From the NCBI GenBank assembly GCA_036872755.1, contig JAVHNS010000007.1, forward strand, positions 2,170,001 to 2,234,000: a stretch of DNA of 64,000 bases. The letters are read 5' to 3'. Position 1 is the stretch's first letter, and every line of letters starts with the position of its first letter. Both the position numbers and the translations under genes were made by a program. Under the pieces are notes generated by a model. It was not told the origin of the DNA and searched no databases. It worked only from the letters and a program-made list of their open reading frames with translations. Positions 10,020 to 23,113 of the stretch are shown here, in pieces. Source of the DNA: Orbilia blumenaviensis. Taxonomy: Eukaryota > Ascomycota > Orbiliomycetes > Orbiliales > Orbiliaceae.

Positions 10020-11073
10020 TCTCTATGATGATGGTGGTGGTGGTGATTATAGTGATTTTTTTTTTTTTTCCCTTTGAATGTATCGCGATCTGAGTGGATT
10101 TTCGCAACGCCTGGGTGCTTCTAGAATTCGAACTCCGTTGAAGTATCTCTTTTTTTGTAACCGTCTTGGGTCTGTAGATTCGATTCGATGTAGGTAGTGG
10201 TCGTCTAATTAGAGGAGATGAGAGAAGAGTGGAAGGAAAAGGAAGGAGGGAGGGAGGGAGGATGACTTCTAGAGACTACTAGATTGAGCGCTATAGTACT
10301 ACCCATTCGATACCAATACCTGTAGGTAGCATAGTATATCTGATGTCAATGGTGAGAGGTTTTAGAGGAATATAAGCCTTTCTCTCTAGATCTCTCTCTC
10401 TCCACCTCGGCCCCACGTCGTATACACCATCACCACCGCCACCACCAACATCATGTAGTATCGTGGGTGCCATGCTATTCTATACACTCCCATAATTAAT
10501 TTTACTATTGAGACATACTAACTACTGTAGTAGTGTCTAGGTATGCACAGCCTATAGATATCCAGCTATACGTTGGTGGGAGTATATAGGGTAGAACCGT
10601 CGCGTCTACAACACAACACAGAATGAGGACGAGGCGTGTGGAATCGCCGAATGCAGATTAGCTTCGAAGCCCGGCCTGGATTCTCCGTCCAGAACTGGAC
10701 AAGCCGCTTTGTTCGTGCAATCGACAGGGGTAATAACACCGCAGAGATGAAGAGGCAGAAGAATCAATAATCGAATGGATTTGTTAGGCCGAGCACCCCG
10801 GCCTAGCTAGACTGCCGACCCTGGATTGGATTCGATTGGAAGCTGCAGAACGGAAGAAAAAACTAGCATCATCCAATGCAACGGAACGAAACAACCTTCG
10901 TTCGTTCGTTCGTTTGTTCGTCCTTCTCCGCCGCCGGGTAAATCGCCTGATTGTTCCGGTTGTAACACGGTCACCTCTTCTTTTCTTTCTTTCTTCCTTT
11001 GACTGTTTCATCTGTTCGTTTTCGTCGTTTACTCTTGAATTCCTTTTCTTCTCTTCTTCTTCTTCTGCTTCTT

Positions 11074-11104
<31 letters not shown>

Positions 11105-11826
11105 GGTATCGTCTGGATAAGGGATATACCGTGCGGGATTTTGTTATTTCCCTCCACTGTTCCCTCTGATTGTGTCGGATCAGACCAGACAGAGGCTGTA
11201 GCTTATAGCTAACGATCGTTTTTTCGGGCGGCAACAAGCGGGCGGCATTGCATTGCAGGTCTCGGGGCAGGCTATGATAGGTCTGTGCGCCCTTTGAAAC
11301 CACATTTTCTATTCCTCATTCTTTCATTCATTCTGTTCCATTGTTACCTCTTTACCACCTCAGTGGAGTACCCGAGTAATGATAGTTACAGTTTGTTATA
11401 AGTATCGTGGAATAGTGCTAGTTCATTGATCGTGCTGACTTGGTGGGTCTTTTTCTTACTTATTTATAACAACAGCGGGGAGACGACACCATTCCAAGCT
11501 CTGGACTCCATTCCTCCACCTCCACCACAATCACCACAACCCCCTCTGCTGCTTACCCGTCCTCCCTGGGACTCGGACGTGGACTGCTCGCGCCGCTTGT
11601 TCTACTTCTTCTCGCCGTAACCTCCATTCACACACGGGCGACACTGCGACCAATACGACCACTGCGGCAACGGCTGCTGCTCAGCCTCCTAGGCGCCGTC
11701 CATCGTAAGCACACCACTTACTTAAAAAGCTGTTAAACGCGAGTCTACACGGGATCTTCTTTTTCTTCTTTTTCCTCTTTTTGTTACTCATCCATACATG
11801 CCATAAGAACCTCTTTTTGAGCAACA
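10020..11826. other. Long intergenic region and 5' leader of the M28 gene
   Basis: Contains poly-T at 10058-10069, a GGGA run near 10245-10260, a CTT repeat at 11047-11103 and C/T-rich leader sequence up to 11826. This is a divergent promoter region for the membrane gene at 9435 (minus) and the M28 enzyme (plus). No gene supported. Confidence 0.5.
11047..11103. repeat. CTT microsatellite
   Basis: Nearly perfect run of CTT triplets with one CTG interruption, in non-coding DNA. Confidence 0.9.
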
Positions 11827-13066
11827 ATGGTCCGGATACTCGCTGATTCCTCCGCCCTGGTGTCCTGCACCCTACTCGCCCTCTCCAGCTTCATCACCTC
11901 CGCCAGCTCATGGACAAAACTCACCGATGCCGGTCTCAAAAAGATCCCCTCGCCGGGAGACAGCCTACACCCTGACCTTGGTCCGCTGTTGAAGCCGTTA
12001 TTAATCCCACGAGTTGTCAATACCGAGGGTTCACGGAAGGCACTGGCACACTTTACAAACTTCTTCGGAGACATGGATTGGACGCTCCACTACGATAACT
12101 TCTCACAACCAACGGTATTATCTAAAGATCCGGTGCCGTTCAGTAATTTCTGGGCCACATTAGATCCACCATGGAAGAAGAAAGATAACCAGGAGGGGGA
12201 GATAGCTAGATTGGTGCTGGTGGCGCATTATGATAGTAAGATCGAGCCGCAGGGGTTTATTGGGGCGACGGATAGTGCGGCGCCGTGCGCTATGATTATG
12301 CACGTGGCTAAGTCGATTGATAAGGCTATGAGGAGGAAGTGGGCACAGATGGAGAAAGAAGGGGATGAGTTCGCGATGGCGGATGAGCATGGATTTATGG
12401 TGTTGTTGCTAGATGGGGAGGAGGCCTTTAAGTGGTGGACGTCGGAGGATTCGATCTATGGTGCCAGGTATGCTCTTTTTTCCTTTTATTCATATATGAT
12501 CTTCTACTGTAAGGAGTCGGGGTTTGGCTAACTGACTTTATAAAAGGCACCTGGCGGATAAGTGGGAGTCAACAATGCACCCGGCGCATAGCACATACAA
12601 AAACCACCTATCCTCGATCAACCTCTTCGTTCTTCTCGATCTCTTGGGAGCTCCTAACCCGCGAATCCCCTCCTACTTCAAAACCACCCACTGGGCCTAC
12701 CAACACATGGCCGACCTCGAAATCCGACTACGAGCAATGGACCTCCTCGAATCCGGCAAAGACCACTCCCTCTTCCTCCCAGACCGCGATAAGACCGTCT
12801 TTCCCGAGGGACTACAAATCGAAGACGATCATATCCCATTTTTAAGAAGAGGAGTTGATATCTTACATATTATTGCATCCCCATTCCCGCCAGTGTGGCA
12901 CACTATGAACGATGATGGCGCGCATTTGGATAAGGCGGTTGTGAACGATTGGGCGGTCATTGTGAGTGCTTTTGTGGTGGAGTGGTATGGGCTTGAGCCG
13001 TTTTTGAAGGATAATGGGGATGGGATGAAGACCGTGTCGGAGAGGGGGAATAAGACAGAGTTATGA
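11827..13066 (+). CDS. Secreted glutaminyl-peptide cyclotransferase-like protein (peptidase family M28)
   Basis: Two exons, 11827-12467 and 12547-13066, give 386 residues. The intron has GTATGC, a GGCTAAC branch site and AAAAG. An N-terminal signal peptide (residues 1 to about 27) sends it into the secretory pathway. Family residues of glutaminyl cyclases are present: AHYDSK, the zinc-ligand Asp in GATDSAAPC, the catalytic/zinc glutamates in LLDGEEAF, LLDLLGAPNPRI, FLRRGVDILHII and VWHTMNDD with the third zinc-ligand His. The enzyme class converts N-terminal Gln to pyroglutamate on secreted proteins. The protein ends NKTEL just before UGA. The reading frame stays open for 42 further codons after the UGA (see the next entry). 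Family assignment is very secure. Confidence 0.92.
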
Positions 13067-13195
13067 CGGGGGGGATCCGTTGGTGGCGGTAAGGCTGATG
13101 AAAGTGGTGGGGGCGTGAGGGTAGTGTACGTACCTGTGGTTGGTGTGGGGATTGTGCTGGGGTTGTTCGGTGTTTGGATGCTGATGATACCATAG
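13067..13195 (+). other. In-frame readthrough extension encoding a C-terminal membrane anchor
   Basis: The stop of the M28 gene is TGA at 13064-13066, followed directly by CGG. The same frame then runs through 42 sense codons to TAG at 13193-13195. The extension begins with a Gly-rich linker (RGGSVGGGKADESGGG) and continues with a strongly hydrophobic stretch (VVGVGIVLGLFGVWMLMI), a good membrane helix. UGA followed by CGG is a known leaky context (type II readthrough signal of several plant RNA viruses). I looked for an intron that would remove the UGA and found no frame-keeping pair of splice sites. The likely meaning is a minor membrane-anchored isoform. A recent nonsense mutation is the alternative. 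Confidence 0.6.
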
Positions 13196-16100
13196 CCTTT
13201 TTTTTTTTTTTTCCCTTGGTGCTAAAGTCTTCTCCTGATACAGGGATATGATCGATCTGTCGTGTGAGCTTGAGATGGAGCTTTATTACCTGAGCTCTCT
13301 ATCTCCTTCTCTTCCAGTTACTCATTGTTTCATTACTTTTGTTTTCTTCCCATGGGTCACGTAACTTCTTATGGGAAATGTGTACATATAGAGTTTCCTT
13401 TTTTTTTCTCTTTATTATGCATTGCATTGATACTCATGATGATTGTCGAATATGATTCCCTTGTGCATACCTATAAATCATAACTAACTAACTAACAAAC
13501 AGAGTCCGTCAGCATTACACTCGCCACCGCCATTATTATAACCGGTGGTGTCAGGATGCATCATTATTGTATCATTACTGTTATATTACTATAGCACCGG
13601 AGAACGAATGTATTCGTGCATGCATGAGCCCGCCCGTGGGAAGCTATGGGTGGGACGGGGGGAGGGGAAGTGCAATTGTATCCCCGTGGGTCTAGCCATG
13701 GCCAATGCATGGGTGGGTGGGTTTATAGTCGAGCCCTGCATGTGCGACCACCGTGTATCCATCCTTCCATCCAACCGATCAGTATGGTCAGCATATACGC
13801 GGATAGCGGCGTCAGTTCATAACTCTAATTGTGTATACTGACTGACGGGGGGGAGGGGGGAGTGCTATAGATATATTGAATTCTGGGGGGTTGGGTTAAC
13901 GTTGTTGGATTGTTGGGTTGGGCTTCTCAATATCTGGGGGGTTACAGTTTCAATTAAAATGATATATGATGCTATGGTATATACCACCGAGGCTGGATTT
14001 GATGTCACTATAGATCGATTGTACATGTGTTACTGTTACTGTTGAAGGAGGGCGTGGGAGTGCAAAGGAACAGGTCCTTTCTTCGTTTTCACAATTGCTA
14101 GTTCAGAATGTAACAAGGCCGAGAGGTCTGGTGTTCTGAGGGGCAAAAGAAAAGAAAAGAAAAGAAAAGAAGAAGGAAGGAGGGAAAGAGGGAAAGCTCG
14201 AAGGGAGGGGAAAGGTTCGGATCCTTCACACGTTCAATCGATAACTAACTTTCGTCGAACGCATGCCTTGCATTGCAGTGCTTTGACTGGAAATGAATCA
14301 TGGTGAATTATATAAATCATCCCAGCTAGCTGGAATACCGGGCGACCCTCAATTATATATTTCTATTTCTATTTCTATTTTATATTATATTCTAGAACAG
14401 CTAAAGTCAAACCCGGTGCGGTCTAGGTACTGGTAGACTAGGCCATAGGTAAGCAGGTATGTAAGTACGCACACGCAAGTACCTAGGTAGAGACGGATAC
14501 GAGCGGAATGCCGCAGATGGTCTGGAGCAGAGGCTGGGGGTTAGGACCTACCTGATTGGGATGGTTCATTGATATATAAAGATCCGACGGGTGCGCTTTT
14601 GACTCATCCTTTTTTTTTTTTGACATCATTGCTCGCATATGGATGGAATGTATATCGAACCGATACGATTGGATTGGGAATGGGCTTCCCGAACGGATGA
14701 TCATGATCATGATCATGGTTTGTATACCAGCTGCTAGCTGCGTTGCATATTTTTAGCTTGCTGCGGGGAAGCTGGGGAGCTCTATCTTTTTTTCTTCTCC
14801 AAATACTCAACTTTTTTAATTTTTTTCGTTCTCAATTTTATCTCGATAAAAGAAAATCGTCCGATAATTACTAGTTACTAATGACTCTTCAAACTTGCAG
14901 GAGGGTCGCCGCTTTGTCAGCATCTCTTCTTATTCTTATTCGCAGTGCTTATTCGCAGTTATGCGGATCCAAGCGAGGGTTGAATCGAACATACCAATTG
15001 ATCAGAACTGCCGGATGTAAAACATCCCCCCCCCCTGGGCCCATTATCGATAGCTCGGTATAGCCTTATGCATTGGCATGCGACTGTCTAGCCGCAGAAT
15101 ACTTTTGTATTTTTCCATTCCGTCAATCAATCTCTATTTTTCGAGAATTGTTACACACCTGCCGGATACGGATACATGAACAAGCTTTTTTTTTGTGAAT
15201 ACGAAGTTTCTTAGTCCCTTGTCCGGGATTATGGGTTCTTACTAGAGAAGTAACTACCTAGGTGGATAACTCGTCGATTGCCTAGAAATGGCGATGACGG
15301 GCTGCGGCAAAAAAAAGCTTGATGCTTGATGAGTCAAGAATCGAAAAACCAATTTCGACTTTTTTCCCCCCTGGGTCTATCTACAGATACATTTTTACTT
15401 GCCGGTTTTGGAGATGCGTAGCGCATGTCTACCCAGGCCTCGCGATCGCTTCCCCCGGGGTAGAGATAGGTATACAGGGCAGGGATTGGTATTAATTAGG
15501 GATTGACAATTGACAATTGCAATTGGGTTCTATTGTGTGGGCGCAAGCGAGTGGGCAGTTGCTGTGGGTTGAAGACACTGGGCACAAGGCCGTACACCTG
15601 GTTGGAGCTTACATGCAATGTAACCGGCCCGTCGTATGTGTGTGAGAAGCTTAAGCTGTGTGTTGTATCCCCGAGGGGACCACATATCGGATCAGGCCAT
15701 CACTGAGGCTATTATCAGTATTTTTTGACGATAACGTTATATGCATTCTTGAGACCTCCCGTAGCTGTGGGTTCGATGAAGTATGTTGTAGCTATATCGG
15801 TATTTATCAAGAGTGTCTATCGGCTTTAATAAGCTATATCGGTGATAAAGACATATACGCCGACCGCCTCATTCTGTCTTGAAGTCTTGTACCAGGTGAC
15901 GTTTTTCAAGAAAGAAGGAACACCAACCAACCAACTAACCAACCAAAGGCTGTATGCATATACTCCGTACTGCTACCATGTATGAGGAAGGGTATACTGG
16001 GGTGGGATCAGGGGTCCGGATCACAGGGCAGGTCCCGATTTTCGAATTCTGACGGTAGACATAGACATGGGGTCATTTTGGTGAAGCTATTCCCTGTTCG

Positions 16101-17195
16101 GCACGGTACATTTACATTACATGGCATTGCATCCCCTTCCCTTTTCTTACCCCCCATGTACCTATGTACTGCACTGAGCTGCATGTATGCACAGTTGCAT
16201 GCGTCGGTACTTTTTCTTGATTCTCTCTCTTCCCCTCTGTCTACAGGGTACCATCGCGCGGAATAGTTAGCCAGTAAGGTGTAAAGTGAACGGATCTATA
16301 CTGAGTCTTAAAGTTTTCCCCGGGAAGAAGAGGAAGTGGGTCTCAGGTGGTCTCTCGTAGGCCCTGCCTTTGGTGGAGATGCTTATGCTATGTATGAGAT
16401 GGGATATATATAAGGTAATGGACCCGTCTGGTGTCTAGGTAGTTACCCACTTTGATTACTACTACCTACCTATCTATCTATCTATCCATCTTACTATATT
16501 CTCTTACCATCGGCTTTTATTTTTTTTCATTGATTCGTACCAGCACGCTGTATATATATATATGCGTATGAGAATACACCGGATTGGCCTGTTCTGTTTT
16601 ATTGATTTGCATGTCCCCTTGCTGATACCATATATTTGCAATACGATACCCGATCCAATACCAGTCCAGCCTCTCGGATTAACGTCATAGGCTCTCTCGG
16701 CCCTTATACCTGCAGAACCACACACATTACCTAGTTCACCTGTACGCACTCGGATTCATCATCGAAACAACAAATATCCCATCCCTTTCCTACCTCTGTC
16801 TGCGCGCCGAAACATTTCCTTCTTGCGTTTTCTTTCTTTCTTTCTTTTTTTTAACTAAGCTAGGCAGGCAGGCGGGAATTCCGTCTTATCGCCTTGTCTT
16901 TTCTCTTGCTAGAAATTTTAAATTAAGCAGATCTGAATTTTCTTCTTTTTCTGGGATTCAGATCGGAAAACCAAAAAAAGTCTGCGGCGGGGCGACTGTT
17001 CCCGCAGTCTTTCCTTCCTCTGCGTTCGCGCATTCCTGGATCTTCTCTTATTTTATAATTTTTGATACTCCTCCCTCTTCTTCTTCCTATTATATTATTT
17101 AAACTTCTCGTTCTCTCTTTTCTTTCTTTCTGTGTCTCTCTTTTTTTAAAAGTATTGTTTTAATTGCTTATCCATCTCGACTAATAACCACCAAG
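13196..17195. other. Four-kilobase intergenic region and leader of the ABC transporter
   Basis: No gene that I can support. It contains poly-T at about 13200-13213, an AAAAG microsatellite at 14144-14170, CTAT repeats near 16470-16488, TTTC repeats near 16835-16846 and long C/T-rich tracts up to 17190, typical of fungal 5' leaders. A 60-codon frame at 14881-15063 begins with a signal-peptide-like hydrophobic run but has no further support. Such a long upstream region hints at complex regulation of the transporter; that is inference. Confidence 0.45.
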
Positions 17196-20100
17196 ATGGA
17201 CAATGACCTCGGGCACCACCTGACCCTTGGTCAGCTAATCACAATCCTCGGCAGCATTTCCCTCCTCTCCCCGACAATCTCCACAATATTCTTAGCACCA
17301 AACGTCCGAGGCGCTCTGGACAAACGGAAACGTGAAGGTTCCATTCGCCTCACAGATCTTTACGAAGACGATGATGGCGCTGTCACCGAAGAAACCGAAC
17401 GGGAGTACTCCGTTAGAACCCAGAAGTCGCTTGTGTTGCTTGCTGCCGCTGTGGGCACGGGATGTTCTTATGCGGCCTCGTTGAGGAGTATGATGCATGA
17501 GGAGTATAGCTTTATTATTGGGTGGTGGGTGTATACTGCTGCTTGGGTATGATATAATAAATATCCCCTTCCTTATCAAAAAATAAATCACTTGGGGTCT
17601 ATACCTAGATTATGGAGAAAAATGGAAGAAGAGGCTAATATAAGATATTATTGATGATAATGATGATGTAGACGTTGATGCTGCTGCACGCTCTATACTT
17701 CCAATTCGAGCGTGACTACCTCAAAACCTTCTCATGCGCAACCCACCTGCTGATCGCCTCGTCCACCATGTTTATCGCCCGTGGCACCGAATTTCTCCTC
17801 TCCTTCACCGACCTCGACGTCTCCTTCAACAGCGCCGACTGGTGGCTATGGTCCTCACAAATCGTTGCCGCAGTCCTCCTCACAATTGCCGCATCATGCG
17901 TCCCCCGCCGTCCCAGCGTCGAAAAGGACGGCAGAAAAGTCGACGATGCCACCTCTTCTTCCATATACTCCCGGGTTTTGTTCTCGTGGATGTCAGATAT
18001 CTTCGATAAGGGCTGGAAAACGGGACATCTCGATGAAAGTGACATGAAAAGGCTACCGGCAACCCACAGATCCAAGAACCTTTACGAAAAGTTTCGAGCT
18101 CTTAAGCAGCGCAGTAAGCTCTGGTGGACGATTTTCAATGCCCACAGAGGCTATTTCGCGATTCAGTATGTTTACCAGACGATCATGTGTGCGACTCAGT
18201 TCCTGCCGCATTTCATGATGTTGCGGATCTTGGAGGCTCTGCAGAGGAGTGCCAAGAGACCTGATGGTAGCACTGGGAATGCTTGGGTCTGGGTCGTTGG
18301 TATGTTCGTTAGCATGCTCGTCAACGCTACTTTCACAAACGCCCTTTACTGGGTCAGCTTCGGTCAGATGAATCTTTACATCAGAAACGAGCTTGCGTCG
18401 CTTATTTTCAACAAGACCCTGAGAAAGAAGGACGTCAAAGGTGGACAAAAGGCTGAAGAAAAGAAAGACGGCGAGGATACTGCTGAAAGTGGTACCGAAA
18501 CCGACGATTCCACTCCAAAAGACAAGAAAGATGGCGAGGAAAAATCAGACGAAGATTCCCTGGAAGGTCTACGACAGGGCGTTGTCAATCTTATCGCAGT
18601 TGACTCCGTCAGAGTCGCAGACTTCGGATGCTGGAGCTTTATCTTCTACGAGGCGGGTTTGAGTATTGGTATCGGTTTCGCATTTCTGTGGCAGATCCTC
18701 GGATGGCAGAGTATTTGTGCTGGATTCACGCTATATCTTGTTTTGACGCCTTTCAACCAATTCTTTGCCAAAGTCTACCTTGCAGCTACCGACAAGGTCA
18801 TGAAAGTCCGAGACAAAAAGCTAGCCGTGGTCTCGGAAGCCCTTCAGGGGATCCGACAGATTAAATTCGCTGCTCTCGAAGACCAATGGCAAAAACGCAT
18901 CGAAGACGTCAGGAAAGACGAGATGAACCAGGTTTGGAGAACCGTTATTGCGGAATCCTGGCTAATGGCTTGCTGGATCTTTGGTCCTATCTTCTTGGCT
19001 GCTATCTGCCTGGGTACTTATGCTGTTGTCTACGGAACTCTTACGCCCGCTGTGGCATTCACTGCTCTCGCGGTCTTCCAGGAACTCGAGTTTGCTATGA
19101 GTATCGTTCCTGAGTTGATCGGAGATATGATGGATGCTAAGGTTTCGGCTGAACGTATTCAGAAGCACCTGGACTCTGCCGAGAAGGAAGACTACATTAA
19201 AGAATCCTCAAAAATCGCTTTCACAGATGCAACTATCGCATGGGCTGCGGATGATGACGAAAAGGAGGAAGATAAGTTCGTTATCAGGGATATCAACGCT
19301 GATTTCCCCATTGGCGAGCTTTCGCTTATCACTGGCGCCACCGGCAGCGGCAAGAGTCTTATGCTCGCCGCTTTGCTCGGAGAGGCTGATCTGTTGTCTG
19401 GATCGCTGGAGATGCCTAGACCGCTGCCCAAGGCTTTGCGGTACGACCCTAAGGCTACCGCCGACGGTTGGGTTCTTACTGGCTCAACTGCATATGTTTC
19501 TCAGATTCCATGGATTGAAAACGCTACGATCAAGGACAACATCCTGTTCGGCCTCCCATTCGACGAGAAGCGCTATACTGAGGTCCTCAGAGTCTGCTCT
19601 TTGACAAAGGACATGGAAATGCTCGAAGACGGCGATCTAACTGCCATCGGCGAACAAGGTATCAATCTCTCTGGTGGTCAAAAGTGGAGAATCTCCCTCG
19701 CTAGAGCAGTCTACTCCCGTGCTGGAATACTCATCTTCGACGACATCTTCTCGGCTGTGGATGCCCACGTTGGTAAGGAGATCTTTAAGAACTGCTTGAC
19801 CGGTGAGATTATGAAGGGTAGGACGAGGATTTTGGTTACACATCACGTTCAGCTGTGCTTGCCTAAGACTGAGTATATCGTTGAGCTTAAGGATGGAAAG
19901 GTTGAGAGGGCTGCATTAGTTACTGATCTTAAGAGGACCGGTAGCTTGACAAAAATCATTGAGCAGGAGGAGGAAGCCCAGAAGCATGACCAGGATATGA
20001 CCGAGGAGTCGGCCATCGAGGATGGTAGCAGCAGTGGCAGCAGCGCTGAGGCTAGTAGTGACGGAACCGTTGTCGAACCTGTCGTTCAACAGGAGGCAAA

Positions 20101-22182
20101 GAAGCCAAGGACTTTCGTCGAGAAGGAAGCACGAGAGAAGGGCGCCGTCAAGTTCTCGGTTTACAGGAAATATATGGAGGCCAGCGGCGGTAACAGATTC
20201 TGGATTTTCTGCATCGGATTCTTCATCGCCTCTCAGGGCCTCAGCCTCGGACGCCAATGGTGGATGAAGCTCTGGACTGGCTCTGCAGAGGCCGCATCTG
20301 CAACTATGCACATGCACATGTCCACCTCATTCACCCAGCACGTCTCCCAGCAATTCGTAGCCGTCATGACCGAAGAAAAGAGTCTAGTCTACTGGTTAGG
20401 CTTTTACATCCTCATTTGCTTCTTCACCGGTATCTTCGCCACCTTGAAATACTTCATCGTCGCCCTAGGATCCTACCGTGCAAGTATCAACCTCTTCAAC
20501 CAAATGACACACACAGTCCTCCGCGCCCCCACAAGATGGTTTGATACCACCCCAGTCGGTCGAATCCTCAACCGCTTCAGCGCAGATTTCACAAAGATAG
20601 ACTCAAATCTTGCTAATCATATCGCTTTCTTTGGATACTCTGTCCTATCGCTTGTGGCGATTGTTATTGCCGCGGCATTTATTACCCCGATAATGCTTAT
20701 ATGTGCGGTTGTATTGTTCGGTGTCGGATTGGCGCTTGCAGTGTATTATCTCAAGACGGCGCGAGAGATTAAACGAATTGAAAGTGTGAATAAGAGTCCT
20801 ATCTTTGAGCTTTTTGGAAGCGTGCTGCTGGGCGTTGGGACTATCAGGGCGTTCGGAGAGAGTGAAGCCTACATTGAAAAGATGGATAAGAGGGTACGTA
20901 TCCCCCCCCTTCTACACCTCCCATACAGAAAATAACAATAAACTGATATGTTATTTATTAGATTGACACCTACGCAGAAGCAACATACTACACCAACCTT
21001 GCCAACCGCTGGATGGGTATAAGAATGACCTACCTCGGCGCCGTCTTCAGCACCCTAGTAGCGGGTCTAGTAGTAACTATCCCAAACATGGACGCTGCGC
21101 TCGCTGGTTTCGCAATGTCCTTCGCAATGGAGTACACCTTCGCCATGATCTGGGCCTTACGCCGCTACGCCGATCTCGAACTGGACTTCAACGCCGCGGA
21201 AAGAGTGATCGAATACTCCATCATTCCGACTGAAGACCAATCCGGAGCCACACCACCTGCCGCGTGGCCTCACGAGGGTAAAGTGGAGGTTAAGGATCTT
21301 GTTGTCGCCTACGCGGATGACCTGAATCCAGTGTTGAAGGGAATAAGTTTCGACGTCAAACCGAGGGAAAGAGTCGGTGTGGTCGGACGTACCGGCGCCG
21401 GTAAAAGTTCCCTAACACTCGCGATCTTTAGGTTCCTCAAGGCGCGGGAAGGTAGTATCGTCATCGATGGACTGGATATTAGTAAAATCACATTAAAGGA
21501 TTTAAGAAGTCGACTGGCGATTATTCCGCAGGATCCGGTACTGTTCTCTGGAACGATCAGGTCGAACCTGGACCCCTTCGACGAACATACAGACGAAGAA
21601 TGCAGAACCGCGTTGGAGAGGGTAAACCTCGTCTCTACGACATCAACACCACCATCAGGCACCGCGACCCCAATCCCGGCTCCGGAAGCCGATGGTACCG
21701 CAGCAGCAGTAGCAGCGGAGGCAGCCTCAATAGCCAGCACCAGCACCGGCAGCAGCATCAGCGCGAACAAAAACACAAACATCTTCAACTCCCTCGACTC
21801 CAAAGTCTCAGAAGGCGGTCTGAACCTCAGCCAGGGCCAACGCCAGCTCCTCTGCCTCGCAAGAGTCATATTAACAGGTGCCTCGATCCTGGTAATGGAC
21901 GAAGCAACGAGCAGTATAGACCACGAAACGGACGCAAAGATCCAAGAAGCGATAAGAGAGACAAGGTACACGGTTATCACTATCGCGCATAGGTTGAATA
22001 CCATTATGGATTATGACAGAGTACTGGTTTTGAGTTCTGGAAAAGTAGTGGAGTACGATTCTCCGAAGGCGTTGTTGGACGATCCGGATGGAGTGTTCAG
22101 AGGGATGTGTAAGCAGACGGGACAGATTGAGGAGTTTCAACGTATTGCAAGCAGGGCGTGGGCGCAGAGGCGGTCGTTGTGA
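17196..22182 (+). CDS. Full-length ABCC (MRP/YCF1-type) ABC transporter
   Basis: Three exons, 17196-17546, 17672-20893 and 20962-22182, give 1597 residues; both introns are phase 0. It has the ABCC layout: an N-terminal TMD0-like hydrophobic region, TMD1, NBD1, TMD2 and NBD2. NBD1 has Walker A GATGSGKS, signature LSGGQ and Walker B ILIFDDIFSAVD, with Asp in place of the catalytic Glu, as is usual in ABCC NBD1. NBD2 has Walker A GRTGAGKS, signature LSQGQ and Walker B ILVMDEATSSID. Members of this class export glutathione conjugates, metabolites or drugs across the vacuolar or plasma membrane. Two low-complexity insertions stand out: a charged Lys/Asp/Glu-rich stretch in TMD1 (about 18424-18565) and a Thr/Ser/Ala/Pro-rich stretch just before the NBD2 signature (about 21631-21790). 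Substrate unknown. Confidence 0.95.
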
Positions 22183-23113
22183 TAACGATATCTCTCATCT
22201 TTCTCTTTCTCCCCTTTTCTTTTTTTTTTTTTTTTTCTTTGAAATAGTTTTGGTTTATTTTGGATTTTCCCTCTTTGGACGGAGATTCATTTTCCCTCAT
22301 GTTTCTTTGGGCATTTCTGTTTTTTAAAAAGTTGGAGGGATTTGTTTTTTAAAGTTAAGTGTATTAGATACGACATCATTTGGGATGAGATCCGTCTGTG
22401 TAATACATGGGGGAAGCGATAGATATGAAGTCATGTATGTATACGCATAGACGCATGTTTTAAAGACTATTATATTCTTATTAATCATAATAGCAATGCG
22501 AATTTCAGATCGGTTTGATATCATCTTGCATGCACTTTGGGAATTCAGGTTGTTGATTGATTCATGTATTCCCCCTCATTAAGGGGGTACGCGGATTGGT
22601 ATTCTGTTAAAAAAAAAAGAGATGACAGGAAAAAAAATTTCGAGACACAGTAAGAAAAATCGGCCACTAAAGGAAAAACAAAGGAAACAATGCAGATGGG
22701 TGGCCGAAACGATAAAAAAAGGGAAAAGGAAACCGCTAGTCTAAAGCAGGGACAGGCAAATAATTGAACACACGCAGATAGAAACGATATAGAAGAGTAA
22801 TTAAAACAAAAGCGAGAAGAAAAGGAAGGAAAGATGGGACAAATGTGGATATCATCGTCGATGAAGGGGGAGGGGAGTATTCTGGGTACTTTAGCTGAGT
22901 ATCGCAACTGTGTGGTTAGCCACCTTTTGCTTGCCGCCGATTCCTGTCATTGTAGATGTAATAATAATAAACCCTAATAGGTAACACCTAATCATGATAA
23001 AAAATGGTATCCCACTCCGTCTGATAACACCATCCTCCACTAAAGCAATTCGCACGAGATGCTTCCGAGTTGAAAAGAAAAGAACAGTAAGAAGGAAGAA
23101 AGAGAGGGGACTC
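22183..23113. other. Intergenic between converging genes
   Basis: Shared 3' region of the ABC transporter (plus) and the J protein (minus), with poly-T at 22217-22235. No gene supported. Confidence 0.5.

Noticed and set aside
14881..15063. Sixty-codon frame with a signal-peptide-like start upstream of the ABC transporter
   Set aside because: Low-complexity C run and no conserved cysteine pattern; a chance frame is likely.
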